A stretch of DNA of 41,141 nt from Dendronalium phyllosphericum CENA369 (GCF_016056275.1 NZ_JAECZA010000224.1:33655-74795), one strand, 5' to 3'. Positions 8,034 to 16,725 are shown, counted from the first letter of the stretch. The notes: a model not told the origin generated them from the letters alone. Program-made: numbers and translations.

Positions 8034-8330
8034 ATGACAAATAATTTTAATAATAAAATGACAAACTTGACTTCAACAAATTCTTTGTTAATAGCAGGAA
8101 TTGTCTTTTTAACAATTGCTGTTATCGGACAATCTAAATTAGGTTTTTTAGAAATTAACCCAGGTTGTTTTGGCAGACTCTTAGCTTTATCAATTGGAGT
8201 TTTGAGTTTAGCATTTGCTTTTGGATTAGGAAATTTTCCTGTAGAAAGCTTGGATTTATTTAGAAATTTTTTCACAAACGAAATTCAACAAAATATTAGT
8301 GCACTCAACGACCTTTTACAGGGTTCGTAA
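8034..8330 (+). CDS. Small hypothetical membrane protein
   Basis: A 98-residue product with two hydrophobic segments (about 18-34 and 47-66) and a polar C-terminus (FFTNEIQQNISALNDLLQGS). The alternation of hydrophobic and polar regions is protein-like. An antisense frame covers the same DNA but looks less natural. The start is unsure: ATG 8034 has AAGG directly before it, and ATG 8058 would shorten the protein by eight residues. Function unknown. Confidence 0.55.
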   Translation: MTNNFNNKMTNLTSTNSLLIAGIVFLTIAVIGQSKLGFLEINPGCFGRLLALSIGVLSLAFAFGLGNFPVESLDLFRNFFTNEIQQNISALNDLLQGS

Positions 8331-8923
8331 TTGAAAATTACTCCTTTACCACTATCAGATGACCTATCTTTTTCTGTTCCTGATGGAGACGCTGCACGAA
8401 AGGCTTGCTGCCAAACTGTACATCATCTGAACATGTTAGAGGTTGTTTGAAAAGTGGTTTGCTGTGATTTTAGGCACTTATCGATCTCCCCTTAAAAAGC
8501 TACGCTCTACCACTTCTTCTAAGATACAAGGGTGTGCGATCGCCGAGAGTACTGCAACACTCAATATTTTCGGTGTGTTGTGGACGTAACGTTCTAACGC
8601 ACCCTAAATTCAAGTCGAAAAATCGACTTGTGTATACACGGTAGGCCATTTATCAATTAACTTACTTTTTCAGCTTTTAATCTCACATTAGTCATATTTT
8701 CGTCATAGTTTTGCAATATCTCTGCCAATATGACGTGTGATGCTAAATCTTTATAAGGTAATAACATTTACCTTTAATCTTTGATGCTGAGAAAAATACA
8801 TCTTCTCACACAACTACTAATTTAACCCAAGAAATTACTAAATTAAACCAAGGCGTTTTCAAAATATCAACCTGTAACTTTTTTGTTATCGAGTGAAGGT
8901 GGAAGTTTATTTAGCAAATTACC
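8331..8923. other. 593-bp intergenic region with decayed repeats
   Basis: The region starts with a 39-codon open stretch without a good start. Around 8385-8410, GGAGACGCTGCACGAA resembles the reverse complement of part of the 70-bp repeat (GGAGACGCTACGCGAA). A perfect hairpin lies at 8611-8630. The right part (8640-8923) is A+T-rich and presumably carries the promoter of the pentapeptide gene. No convincing gene is visible. Confidence 0.4.
8611..8630. repeat. Perfect 8-bp hairpin
   Basis: CAAGTCGA, loop AAAA, then TCGACTTG. There is no T-run on either side, so it is not a typical intrinsic terminator. It follows a stretch resembling another common Nostoc repeat (AACGTTCTAACGCACCCTA). Confidence 0.5.
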
Positions 8924-9817
8924 ATGTATATCCAAAATCATCGCTTTTATTTGATTGGGTTTGGTTTTGTTACCCTTGTCCTTGTGGCTTTATCGATATA
9001 CTTTGTAAACGTTGCCCAACAAGAAACGCAACTACAAGAACTTTGGAATAATTTTGAAGCCGCTAAAAGTCAAAATGATACAAAAGCAAGAATTGACGCG
9101 TTGGAAAAACTAGTTAAGCAAGGTATTTCTCTAAGTCTTACTCCACTTAATGATGTCAATCTCGAACATGCTAACCTTGAAAATGCCAAGCTCTCTAATG
9201 GCAACCTTGAAGATGCAAAGCTTTCTAATACTAATCTGGAAAATGCTGACCTTTTTAGTGCCAATCTTGAAGATGCAAACCTTGAAAATGCTGACCTTAA
9301 AAGTGCGAAGCTCTTCAGCGCTAATCTTAAAGGGGCTAATCTTGAAGGTGCGAATCTAGAACACAGTGATTTTTCTAAGGCTAAACTCTCTAAGGCTAGG
9401 TTTCTAAATGCTGACCTTTCTAGTGCTAACCTCTTCAATGCCAAGCTTGAATACAGCGACCTTAAAAGTGCTAACCTTTCCAGTGCTGACCTTTCCAGTG
9501 CCGACCTGTCAAGAGCCAATCTCTCTAATGCCAACCTTTCCAGTGCTGACCTCTCCAATACTGACCTTTCTAATGCTGACCTCTCTAATGCCAACCTTGC
9601 ACATGCCGACCTTAAAGATATCAAATTAAAACGCGCTAACCTTAAAGGAGCCAAACTTGAAGGTGCAAACTTTGAAGGTGCAAACTTTGAAGGTGTCCGA
9701 AACCTGACTCTGCAACAGCTAAAAGCCGCTAAAAATTGGGATGATGCTTGTTACGACCCAGAAATTCGCAAGCAACTGAGTTTACCTTCCGATGGTTCCA
9801 GTCAGTGCGAACAATGA
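8924..9817 (+). CDS. Membrane-anchored pentapeptide-repeat protein
   Basis: A 297-residue protein with one N-terminal membrane segment (about 8-28), a charged helical linker (30-70), and a long run of A(D/N)LXX pentapeptides from about residue 75 to 245 (NANLSSADLSNTDLSNADLS). These fold into a right-handed quadrilateral beta-helix. The last 50 residues (LTLQQLKAAKNWDDACYDPE) are a common C-terminal cap in cyanobacterial pentapeptide proteins. Function is unknown; the family acts through shape or protein contact, with no catalytic residues. The repeats give long antisense open frames that should not be called genes. It is convergent with the DUF1634 gene, 43 bp apart. Confidence 0.93.
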   Translation: MYIQNHRFYLIGFGFVTLVLVALSIYFVNVAQQETQLQELWNNFEAAKSQNDTKARIDALEKLVKQGISLSLTPLNDVNLEHANLENAKLSNGNLEDAKLSNTNLENADLFSANLEDANLENADLKSAKLFSANLKGANLEGANLEHSDFSKAKLSKARFLNADLSSANLFNAKLEYSDLKSANLSSADLSSADLSRANLSNANLSSADLSNTDLSNADLSNANLAHADLKDIKLKRANLKGAKLEGANFEGANFEGVRNLTLQQLKAAKNWDDACYDPEIRKQLSLPSDGSSQCEQ

Positions 9818-9860
9818 CACTACAATCTTATTGGCTTGTACAAGCATCGCTCTGTAAATA

Positions 9861-10343
9861 TTAATAGTAAGCTCCTACAAGGCTGTAAATTAAACTAGCT
9901 AGTACTAACAGAGTAACGCTCACATAAATAAATTTTCTTCGTAGTAAAAAAGCTACAAGGGAAATGAGTACGCGCACAATTGGAATGGCAATTAATAGCA
10001 GCAGTCCAAGTTGAATAATGCCACGACGGCTACCTGATAAAACCGCACTCAACACGCCTGCTGGGGAGCTAAACTCAGACGGTTCTCCTCGAAAAACCCT
10101 ATATTCAGCAGGTTCAGCACCGTGGCGAATCAAGTACAATATACCTCCTAGCAAGACAATTGCACTAGCTATTAAAACACCATATTTCAAGAGATTACTA
10201 AGTAAATTTGCCAATTGCCCTTCAGTTGGCGTTTCGATTGAGTTCTCATCAGCATCAATCCCGCAATCGTTTAGCATCTGTGCCACAGTACTGATAGACT
10301 GTTCTTGTAGTTGTTCCATATCAGATGGTTCTTGCTGCATCAT
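9861..10343 (-). CDS. DUF1634 membrane protein
   Basis: A 160-residue protein with a polar N-terminus (1-45) and three hydrophobic segments (about 52-70, 108-130, 135-158). The RHGAEPAEYRVFRGEP stretch followed by GIIQLGLLLLIAIPIVRV is characteristic of DUF1634. That family is frequently encoded next to TauE/SafE permeases, as here: it follows one by 54 bp on the same strand and is probably co-transcribed. It may be an accessory subunit of that permease (inference). Confidence 0.85.
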   Translation of the reverse strand: MMQQEPSDMEQLQEQSISTVAQMLNDCGIDADENSIETPTEGQLANLLSNLLKYGVLIASAIVLLGGILYLIRHGAEPAEYRVFRGEPSEFSSPAGVLSAVLSGSRRGIIQLGLLLLIAIPIVRVLISLVAFLLRRKFIYVSVTLLVLASLIYSLVGAYY

Positions 10344-10397
10344 GAATTTTGACTGTGTTGAGCAGTCCCAGCAAAAACTAAAATAAATTTAGACATT

Positions 10398-11234
10398 TTA
10401 TAATCCCTCTATGAGACTGTTGTAAACCATCTTCAAAGCCATTACTACCAGCACAATACTGAAGATAGTTCTCAACATCTGCGTTTTAGCTCCTTGAAGA
10501 ATTCTTGCGCCTAAAAAAGCACCGGGAAGCACTCCTAACATCACTGGCATTGACAGTCCTGGATCGATATAACCCCGTGCTAAGTAAACCCCTGCGGAGG
10601 CTGCGGCTGTTACGCCAATCATAAAATTGCTTGTAGTGGTAGAAACTTTGAATGGTAGGCGCATAGCCTGATCCATTGCTAACACTTTGAATCCTCCAGA
10701 ACCAATACCCAACAACCCAGAAAGCGTTCCAGCGATTAACATTACGCCAAACCCTGTTGGTAGAGACTGAACTTGATAAGATACCAATCCTTCAGGAGTT
10801 GGGTAAGTACTATTCAGTTTCAAATAGTTTGCTAAGGGATCTGTTGCTTCATCTTCGGTATGTTCAATTCTGGGTCGTTGTGAAAGATATGCTGAATACA
10901 TCAGGACGATCGCCAGCACTATAGTCAGCGCTTTTACAGACACAAAAGTAGCAATTAAGGCTCCAATTATCGCGCCAGTTGTAGTTGCTACTTCTAAAAA
11001 CATTCCTAATCGCAAATTTGTATAGCCTTGTTTAATATAAGTAGATGCCGCACCTAAAGAAGTAGCAATTACAGATACCAATGAAGCACCAACAGCGTAT
11101 CGAATATCAACACCAAATACTGAAGTCAATAAAGGAACAATTACTACTCCACCGCCTAGCCCAGTTAGCGCTCCTACTAAGCCCGCACTAAATGAGCCAA
11201 TCCAAATTAGTAATGAAAATTCCAGAATACTCAA
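10398..11234 (-). CDS. TauE/SafE family permease
   Basis: A 278-residue polytopic protein with the two-fold internal repeat of the family: GALTGLGGGVVIVPLL near the N-terminus and GTLSGLLGIGSGGFKVL in the second half. A polar loop (about 119-150) separates the halves. Characterised members export sulfite, sulfoacetate or similar organic sulfur anions; the substrate here cannot be told. It is first in a two-gene unit with DUF1634. A second, more distant family member lies at 12914-13711. Confidence 0.9.
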   Translation of the reverse strand: MSILEFSLLIWIGSFSAGLVGALTGLGGGVVIVPLLTSVFGVDIRYAVGASLVSVIATSLGAASTYIKQGYTNLRLGMFLEVATTTGAIIGALIATFVSVKALTIVLAIVLMYSAYLSQRPRIEHTEDEATDPLANYLKLNSTYPTPEGLVSYQVQSLPTGFGVMLIAGTLSGLLGIGSGGFKVLAMDQAMRLPFKVSTTTSNFMIGVTAAASAGVYLARGYIDPGLSMPVMLGVLPGAFLGARILQGAKTQMLRTIFSIVLVVMALKMVYNSLIEGL

Positions 11235-11334
11235 ATTTTATTCCTCTTTAGTTTTATATGTATATCAAGATACAAAAATATTTTTTGTATCGTTTAAAAC
11301 TTAACTTTAAAATTAATGTTGCTGACAGATAGTT

Positions 11335-11437
11335 ATATCATGTCCGGTTGAAGACTTATCATTAGGACTGACACGGAGACGCAGGGACGGGGGGACGCGG
11401 AGAGTTTTTTTGATAACTAATTGGGCGGACATGATAT
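11335..11437. mobile_element. MITE-like element with 12-bp perfect terminal inverted repeats
   Basis: ATATCATGTCCG at 11335-11346 and its exact complement CGGACATGATAT at 11426-11437 bound a 103-bp element. TTATCA recurs 9 bp inside both ends, extending the inverted symmetry. The interior is a G-rich run (CACGGAGACGCAGGGACGG) and non-coding. It lies in the spacer upstream of the TauE gene. No clear target-site duplication is seen. The remaining spacer (11438-11705) contains a HIP1 site and a fragment resembling the 6003 element. Confidence 0.65.
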
Positions 11438-11705
11438 TACTTGTTAATTAAAGTCAAGCACTTAATTTAATCGCAATAAAAAGCATCAAACTATTGGTAT
11501 AGTAGGTTAAAGAATTAGCGATCGCCCTTTAATACAAAAAAGCTGAAGTATATACTCACTACTTGAAAGTGTTGAGTACTGACAGGACTTACGCGTGTAA
11601 AAATGCCAGTTCCCAGCCCCTAGTCCCTAGTTCCTGATTTCTTAAAAATGGGTGTAGGGGTGTAAGGGAACTCCAAGAAATTCAAATGTGCAACTCGAAC
11701 GCTGA

Positions 11706-12458
11706 TTATTGAATTAACTGTTTTTCTTCGGGGAGTAAGGAAGTTTCATCCTCAGGGCGATCGCTACTTATGGGAATTGATTTAGTCACATATGGTTTGA
11801 TAATTAGACTTACGCCAATTGTCCAAGCTAATGCAACCATCCAGCCTGCAAGAATGTCACTAGGAAAGTGAACCCCCAAATAAAGACGACACCAGCCAAC
11901 AGCCACTACATACAAGCTGCCAAACGCCAAAAGCAACCAGCGCCAAGGACTAGCCCAAGTTAAAACTAACAAAATTACTACTAATGTCATACTTGTCATC
12001 GCATGACCGCTAGGAAAGGCAAAATCAAACTCAGGCGCACTGGACTCCCAGAGATTAGGACGCACTCGATGCATGAATTCTTTTGCTGTGCGGTTAATAA
12101 TGGAACTGCCTATTGAAGTGGTGAGTAAATAGGCTAACGTTCTCCAGCGTTTTTGGAATAGTAATATTAGTGCGATCGCACCTAAAATCGGTAAGGCTGT
12201 CCAAAACGATCCAAATCTAGCCAGCATTACCGCCAAAACATCCAGTTGCGGGTTGGCTGTAGAGTGAACAGCCCAAAGAATCGGCAAATCCCACGGAAAG
12301 CCACCTGCATTTTGCCAAATCTTTACTGCCAGAATTTCAAAGACCTGTAAAGGTAAATATACTCCGAGCAAAAGAAGTAAGAGCGATCGCCAACGGGCAA
12401 TAAATAGGTTTTTTAGAAAAGAAAGAAGCGATCGACGCTCTTTGTTCGCATGTTCCAT
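11706..12458 (-). CDS. PAP2-family phosphatase (PgpB-like)
   Basis: Membrane phosphatase of 250 residues with the three family motifs: K126-EFMHRV-R133-P134, PSGH (149-152), and R191-xxxxx-H197-xxx-D201 (CRLYLGVHFPSD; the usual Ser before Arg is Cys190). His152 and His197 are the expected catalytic histidines. About six hydrophobic segments surround them, with an N-terminal basic stretch. Substrates of the family include phosphatidic acid, phosphatidylglycerophosphate and undecaprenyl pyrophosphate; which applies cannot be told. It is a single gene. Confidence 0.92.
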   Translation of the reverse strand: MEHANKERRSLLSFLKNLFIARWRSLLLLLLGVYLPLQVFEILAVKIWQNAGGFPWDLPILWAVHSTANPQLDVLAVMLARFGSFWTALPILGAIALILLFQKRWRTLAYLLTTSIGSSIINRTAKEFMHRVRPNLWESSAPEFDFAFPSGHAMTSMTLVVILLVLTWASPWRWLLLAFGSLYVVAVGWCRLYLGVHFPSDILAGWMVALAWTIGVSLIIKPYVTKSIPISSDRPEDETSLLPEEKQLIQ

Positions 12459-12913
12459 GTTAAGTAAGTAAAGTTCAATTAACGCAAGTACTGAGTCCGC
12501 AAGAGTGCATAGAACTCATCGCTCAGTAATGCTTTAGCGATGTTTAGTGTTATCAAGTCTATTCTATTTGAGTTAAACAGACTGATACACAACCCAATCG
12601 GCACTCTGAAATAAGTTTTTGACGTACTGAATTGCAGATTGCTCTATTTTGCTGCTATGTAGCATCCTCTAAATTGAGTGCTATAGAGAAAACGACTACG
12701 CTAGACGTTTGATCGTAATTATGAGTAAAATACGGTAAGCCGATGAACTTACCGCCTTTTGGATTTAGAAATGCAAAGGTGCAATAACCTACTACCAGGA
12801 ACTTTGTCTCACAAAGGGCCTTAGTTTGCCTGCTTTGCTGTGTTCTAGCAGTAAAACCAAACTGAATTTTTAACGAGCTGATTCCACTTGAAAAACCATT
12901 TCTGGATAGGAGT
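12459..12913. other. 455-bp divergent intergenic region with two hairpins
   Basis: The region contains a 7-bp stem at 12733-12754 (CGGTAAG, 8-nt loop, CTTACCG) followed by CCTTTT, and a second stem at 12802-12816 (CTTTGT ctc ACAAAG). Both precede the plus-strand TauE/SafE gene, whose ribosome binding site AGGAG lies just before its ATG. The hairpins could be leader structure or an attenuator-like element. No known riboswitch was recognised. Confidence 0.4.
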
Positions 12914-13711
12914 ATGCACTATTTATTACTACCACTCTTCAGCTTCTTTGTTGGCATTATTGTTGGTTTGACAGGAATTGGTGGAGCATCTTTGATCACC
13001 CCAATGTTGATTTTCATCTTCCAAGTGCCGCCTTCTATCGCTGTGAGTTCTGATGTTGTGGCTGCCACCTTAATGAAGGTAGTCGGCAGCGTCAAACACT
13101 GGCAACAAAAAACTCTAGATACAGAAGCAGTCAAATGGTTAGCACTAGGAAGTGTTCCTGGTTCGCTATTTGGAGTAGGAATTTTGCACTGGATCAAACG
13201 TACAGGAGAGCATAACCTAGACAATATTTTGCTGCGCTTGCTAGGAGTAACAATTCTGCTAATCACAATGTTAGCTCTTATACAATTGTTGCTGTTGACT
13301 TTTTTCCCCAAGTTCACTTTACCCGAACTGCCAAAGTTAGATTTAAAAACTAATTTAGGGCGTTTTCTCACAATGGCATTAGGAGCGGTTTTAGGCTGTT
13401 TAGTTGGTCTAACTAGCGTTTCTTCCGGTTCAATGTTTGCTTTGGCGCTAATTGCCTTTTTTCGTCTTGATGCCCGTAAATTAGTAGGTACAGATATTTC
13501 TCAAGCAGCAATTTTGTTAATGTTTACATCCCTCGGACATCTCACCTTGGGAACAGTTGATTGGAGTCTGGTATTGCCAATATGGTTAGGTTCGGTTCCA
13601 GGTGTGCTGTTAGGTGCGAAAATTTGCGAACTAACTCCTCAACGCCCTCTACGATTCATTATTTACGCCATCCTAATGATGGTGAGTTGGAAGTTAGTTT
13701 ATCAAGTTTAA
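12914..13711 (+). CDS. TauE/SafE family permease, second copy
   Basis: A 265-residue polytopic membrane protein with the family repeat: VGLTGIGGASLITPML in the first half and VGLTSVSSGSMFALAL in the second. It is clearly divergent from the TauE protein at 10398-11234 and lacks a DUF1634 partner. The start has AGGAG a few bases upstream. It faces the P-II-like gene tail to tail with 99 bp between. Substrate unknown. Confidence 0.88.
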   Translation: MHYLLLPLFSFFVGIIVGLTGIGGASLITPMLIFIFQVPPSIAVSSDVVAATLMKVVGSVKHWQQKTLDTEAVKWLALGSVPGSLFGVGILHWIKRTGEHNLDNILLRLLGVTILLITMLALIQLLLLTFFPKFTLPELPKLDLKTNLGRFLTMALGAVLGCLVGLTSVSSGSMFALALIAFFRLDARKLVGTDISQAAILLMFTSLGHLTLGTVDWSLVLPIWLGSVPGVLLGAKICELTPQRPLRFIIYAILMMVSWKLVYQV

Positions 13712-13810
13712 TTCTTCACAGCTAAACTAAAATTTAAAAAGCGAATTTTTGAAATCAGTATAATTAACAAAGACGCAATATTTTAGCTCAAACTGATAAA
13801 AACGGGTTAA

Positions 13811-14116
13811 TTAATAGAAAGCTTCTACATTGTGTCGGAAGGCAATTAAAGCGTGCTTGCCTTGCTCATCTTTTAGTGCCCAAAAGATAGCATCAGATAC
13901 TTCTAATGAAACAAGAGTTTTGATTTCGATATTCGTGTTGTAACCTGCCATATCTGCCAAGCGTCTTCCATGTCCGCCCTCACCTTGTACTTGACTAATG
14001 GTGTAACCGCTGACATTATGGCTTTTTAGCAGCTTAATAATCCGTTCTTTCAAGACTGTTTCACCTATGATTGTGATAAGAACGGCGGGTTGGACGGGAA
14101 AGGTTAAGTCTGTCAT
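13811..14116 (-). CDS. Short P-II-like signalling protein
   Basis: A 101-residue protein with the ferredoxin-like layout of the P-II superfamily. An N-terminal strand (AVLITIIGETVLKERIIKLL) leads to VSGYTISQVQGEGGHGRR (35-52) in the T-loop/nucleotide region, then NTNIEIKTLVS and a helix. It resembles SbtB-type proteins more than GlnB: the T-loop is short, no uridylylation tyrosine is recognisable, and the cysteine-containing C-terminal extension of SbtB is missing. GGAG lies 7 nt before the ATG. No sbtA-type bicarbonate transporter is adjacent, and the nearest transporter is the convergent TauE/SafE gene. Ligand unknown. Confidence 0.82.
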   Translation of the reverse strand: MTDLTFPVQPAVLITIIGETVLKERIIKLLKSHNVSGYTISQVQGEGGHGRRLADMAGYNTNIEIKTLVSLEVSDAIFWALKDEQGKHALIAFRHNVEAFY

Positions 14117-14275
14117 GGAGAACTCCAGAAAAAAGGTTTTGACTTTTCAAGCTTATATTTTCGTTCGTAGTCTGAATTTTGTATCAAAAAAGCTCAAGCA
14201 TAAATACCTGAGCCGTTAATACATCAAACTAATTTGCTGGACTAACAGATTAGCTCAAAGAATTAAATTTATAAT

Positions 14276-14455
14276 TTACAGGATACCCCAGAAATGAAGG
14301 AATCCTTGCCCAGAAAAAGCTTCGAGCAAAATAATAGAGACAAAGCCAATCATTGCAAAACGACCGTTCCAATTTTCACTCTCAGGAGTGAATCCAAAAC
14401 GTACGCCATTACGATCGTTTGAAACAGTAGAAGTAGAAGTCTTGAATCCTGACAT
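14276..14455 (-). CDS. High-light-inducible protein (HLIP/SCP)
   Basis: Single-helix chlorophyll a/b-binding-like protein of 59 residues in the thylakoid membrane, involved in photoprotection and chlorophyll handling during photosystem II assembly. The hallmark is ESENWNGRFAMIGFVSIILL (ExxNGRxAMIG), where Glu and Asn/Arg bind chlorophyll and form the helix-helix salt bridge. ATG 14455 is chosen because AAGGAA precedes it; an in-frame TTG seven codons earlier lacks this. An HLR1-like motif lies 43 nt upstream. Confidence 0.95.
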   Translation of the reverse strand: MSGFKTSTSTVSNDRNGVRFGFTPESENWNGRFAMIGFVSIILLEAFSGQGFLHFWGIL

Positions 14456-14497
14456 GATTAAATTTCCTTCGTTCAAGCGTTATTACAATTACCACTG

Positions 14498-14515
14498 CCT
14501 GTAAAGTAATGTAAC
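14498..14515 (-). promoter_or_regulatory. HLR1-like RpaB box and promoter of the HLIP gene
   Basis: Reading the minus strand, GTTACATT AC TTTACAGG fits the HLR1 consensus (G/T)TTACA(T/A)(T/A)NN(G/T)TTACA(T/A)(T/A) except for the last two bases. TTACAT, a 17-nt spacer and TAATTG could be the -35/-10 pair, so the box would overlap the promoter. In other cyanobacteria, RpaB binding to HLR1 controls hli genes according to light. Promoter assignment is inferred. Confidence 0.65.
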
Positions 14516-14558
14516 AAATTTTCCCGAAAATGCAAGTTTGAATAAAGCCAGAAAAGCT

Positions 14559-14768
14559 TTAACTTACTAATTCAACTAAAGCGTCCCACTGGAACCGGAC
14601 TACGCATGAGACCAAGCAGCCGCGATAATGCTCAGTTGTGAATACTGAGAGTGTGATATTCGTCTGACCTAAATCTAAAATTTGTTTGACTTTGCAGATT
14701 TGCCTTTTATTCTTGCAGTAAGCAATAATGCGATCGCCAGCCTTGACATTCAATGCTTGAATTTTCAA
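14559..14768 (-). CDS. Small conserved hypothetical protein
   Basis: A 69-residue protein starting MKIQALNVKAGDRIIAYCKN from a TTG, two codons after a stop. It appears beta-rich, with a compact SH3/KOW-like look (AGDRIIAYCKNKRQICKVKQ), and has four cysteines. It is not recognised beyond that. It lies between the HLIP gene (gap about 100 bp, same strand) and the RRM gene. The weak start makes the N-terminus uncertain. Confidence 0.55.
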   Translation of the reverse strand: MKIQALNVKAGDRIIAYCKNKRQICKVKQILDLGQTNITLSVFTTEHYRGCLVSCVVRFQWDALVELVS

Positions 14769-15122
14769 TTTCTACTCAACTTCACTTCATTAAATAATTA
14801 GCTTGATAAAGCTTTGCGCTTCCATTACTCCACTTATAGGGAAAATTGGAGCTATTCTCTGATTATTTTATTAAGTTGGTCAATTTAGGGTAATGGGATT
14901 GCATCCCGATACACTATATTAGCCTAACTGTCATATCTATTTGGGTCTTTTTTGAGTTTTTTAGTTTCTCGGTTACATTTTCTTTCCTTCGACATCAAAA
15001 TTCTCCTACTAGATTAAATAGTTAAAGTTCCACCTGATGCGAGCGAGTAATCATGGCGTAAATTACACAATATTCTTTGAAAGCAAAAAATAAAAATTAG
15101 ATCCTTACATTAGTAGTTAAAA
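14769..15122. other. 354-bp spacer, nothing identified
   Basis: The spacer lies downstream of the RRM gene and upstream of the 69-residue gene. It is A+T-rich, with no hairpin or gene I can support. Confidence 0.35.
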
Positions 15123-15386
15123 CTAGCATGAAGAAGCTATATCTGTGATGCTGTTAGCTCTATTAACTCTGAGGCTATAACCCATCCATTCAGTACCTCT
15201 TAATCCATGAATTGCTGCTATTTCTTCATTGTTGCTTTCCATTTCTACAACAGCAAATTTTATTTTTGCACCTGTTTTTTGGGTCGTAGATAGTAGAATT
15301 TTCTTAATAGATCCGTACTTTAAAAATACATACCTGATGTCTTTATCTTCAACTTCATGGGATAAATTACCAATATAAACTGACAT
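15123..15386 (-). CDS. RRM-domain RNA-binding protein
   Basis: Single RNA-recognition-motif protein of 87 residues, of the cyanobacterial Rbp type. RNP2 is VYIGNL (3-8). The RNP1 region is KIKFAVVEM (41-49), a departure from the usual RGFAFVEM that loses the leading Arg-Gly and one aromatic. The usual Gly-rich tail is absent and the protein ends in a Ser-rich SITDIASSC. Family members bind RNA during cold or light acclimation and in mRNA localisation. GGGAGA lies upstream of the ATG. Confidence 0.9.
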   Translation of the reverse strand: MSVYIGNLSHEVEDKDIRYVFLKYGSIKKILLSTTQKTGAKIKFAVVEMESNNEEIAAIHGLRGTEWMGYSLRVNRANSITDIASSC

Positions 15387-16062
15387 AGAGTATCTCCCAA
15401 TTCAGATGATGTAGAGATTTAAATTTGGAGAGGTGTCAGTCAATCACTTGACCAAAAATATTTCTCGGTAATCTAAATATAACACCTAAATATCTAATTA
15501 GATTTTTGGAAGTCTACAGGTCGTTATAACTGTAAGTACATATCTTTGTAAGCACTGCTGTTAACTGATTGTGGCTTCTGGTTCAACCTAAAAAACTTAA
15601 TTAATATCCAGATGCAACTTCACCCACAACCTAAAAATGTAATACACTATTAACGCAGTGGCAAGCATTTAAGTTATAATACAAACACTACTAAAATTTT
15701 ATTCTTCATATTTCTTGATGTTTTTTTCTTATCCTTGACACAAATTTACTTACAGAGTGAAGAGTATTTTATAGGTTTGATTCGATTACTTTCGATTAGT
15801 TTACGTATAACTACTTTGTGAGAGTTTTAAGTGCCATGCTACCTTCAGCAAAACGAAAGCTTGCTGCACTTTATGTGTAGTTAAATCATATCCTTGGTCT
15901 ATTTGGATACTAGGTTTATCAGTATTTAAATCTGCTGAATACGCAATTTAATTATTAAATTTTTGCTAAAGCAAAATAACAAAATTTATCTGATGCGATC
16001 GCAGACATATTAAATGTTCGTGAAGGATTGATTATCAATCCCAATCTAAAATTCAAAATAGG
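15387..16062. other. 676-bp A+T-rich intergenic region
   Basis: Long leader/spacer upstream of the RRM gene and downstream of the CadD-like gene, both on the minus strand. RNA-binding-protein genes of this type often have long 5' regions. A TATAAT-like word lies near 15677 on the plus strand without a following gene. HIP1 occurs near 15996, and GATTGATTATCAATC is a short palindrome near 16026-16040. No RNA gene is recognised. Confidence 0.35.
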
Positions 16063-16725
16063 TTAATCTTTTACCCAAGGTAATAAGCTGAATGTGCCTC
16101 TTTCATACATAATAAATAAGCCCAAGCCAATCAATACAAAAGGAACTACACGCTTACCGTAACGACTTAATACATAAGCAATAGCAGTTTGTCGGCTTAA
16201 TAAGTAAGTCACAGTACACAACACCCCTAACATCACAAAAAATACGCTTAAAATCACTCCCAAGCTGGCAAGATTATGACCAGCAAACAAGGGAATATAT
16301 ATACTAATATTGTCGCCACCATTAGCAAGTGTTACCGCTGCCACTTTATAAGTTTGAGGATGCAAAATACTCGCAAGAAAAGATACTGTCGGATTCCTAT
16401 GTGAGGATTGTTTAAAATCACTACTCACAGTCTGAACTTCTATAGTTTCTGATTCTCGATCTATTAATTGCTTAAAACCAATGGCGACAGGTAATAGTCC
16501 TAGCAATCCTATCCATTCTCGTTGCACTACCAAGCCACCAAAATATCCTGGTAAGCTAGCAATAACGATCGCAGCAAAACCAAGGTATTGACCGATAAAA
16601 ATATGCCGCCGCCGAAAATCACCGCTTACCTGTGAGAAAAATAGCAGTAAAATAAAAATGTCATCAATATTTGTGGCAATAAAAGCAACCATCGCTTCAG
16701 TGAAAGCTGCTATTAAGTTACTCAT
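16063..16725 (-). CDS. CadD-family cadmium-resistance-type transporter
   Basis: A 220-residue membrane protein with about five or six hydrophobic helices and the family-typical N-terminus FIATNIDDIFILLLFFSQV, whose NIDD acidic motif lies in helix 1. A second marker is LANGGDNISIYIPLFA in the middle (Gly-Asp-Asn). A polar loop (about 78-105) separates the halves. The family was named for cadmium resistance in Staphylococcus, but actual substrates in cyanobacteria are not established. It is divergent from a ferredoxin/MBL-fold gene, 200 bp apart. Confidence 0.88.
   Translation of the reverse strand: MSNLIAAFTEAMVAFIATNIDDIFILLLFFSQVSGDFRRRHIFIGQYLGFAAIVIASLPGYFGGLVVQREWIGLLGLLPVAIGFKQLIDRESETIEVQTVSSDFKQSSHRNPTVSFLASILHPQTYKVAAVTLANGGDNISIYIPLFAGHNLASLGVILSVFFVMLGVLCTVTYLLSRQTAIAYVLSRYGKRVVPFVLIGLGLFIMYERGTFSLLPWVKD

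Noticed and set aside
9070-9654. Long antisense open frame (194 codons) inside the pentapeptide gene
   Set aside because: It is the mirror of the 15-bp-periodic repeats and gives a monotonous Leu/Ala/Ser/Arg product. The sense frame is a clear pentapeptide protein.
14117-14275. NtcA site upstream of the P-II-like gene
   Set aside because: No GTA-N8-TAC match is present. The nearest similar words lack correct spacing.
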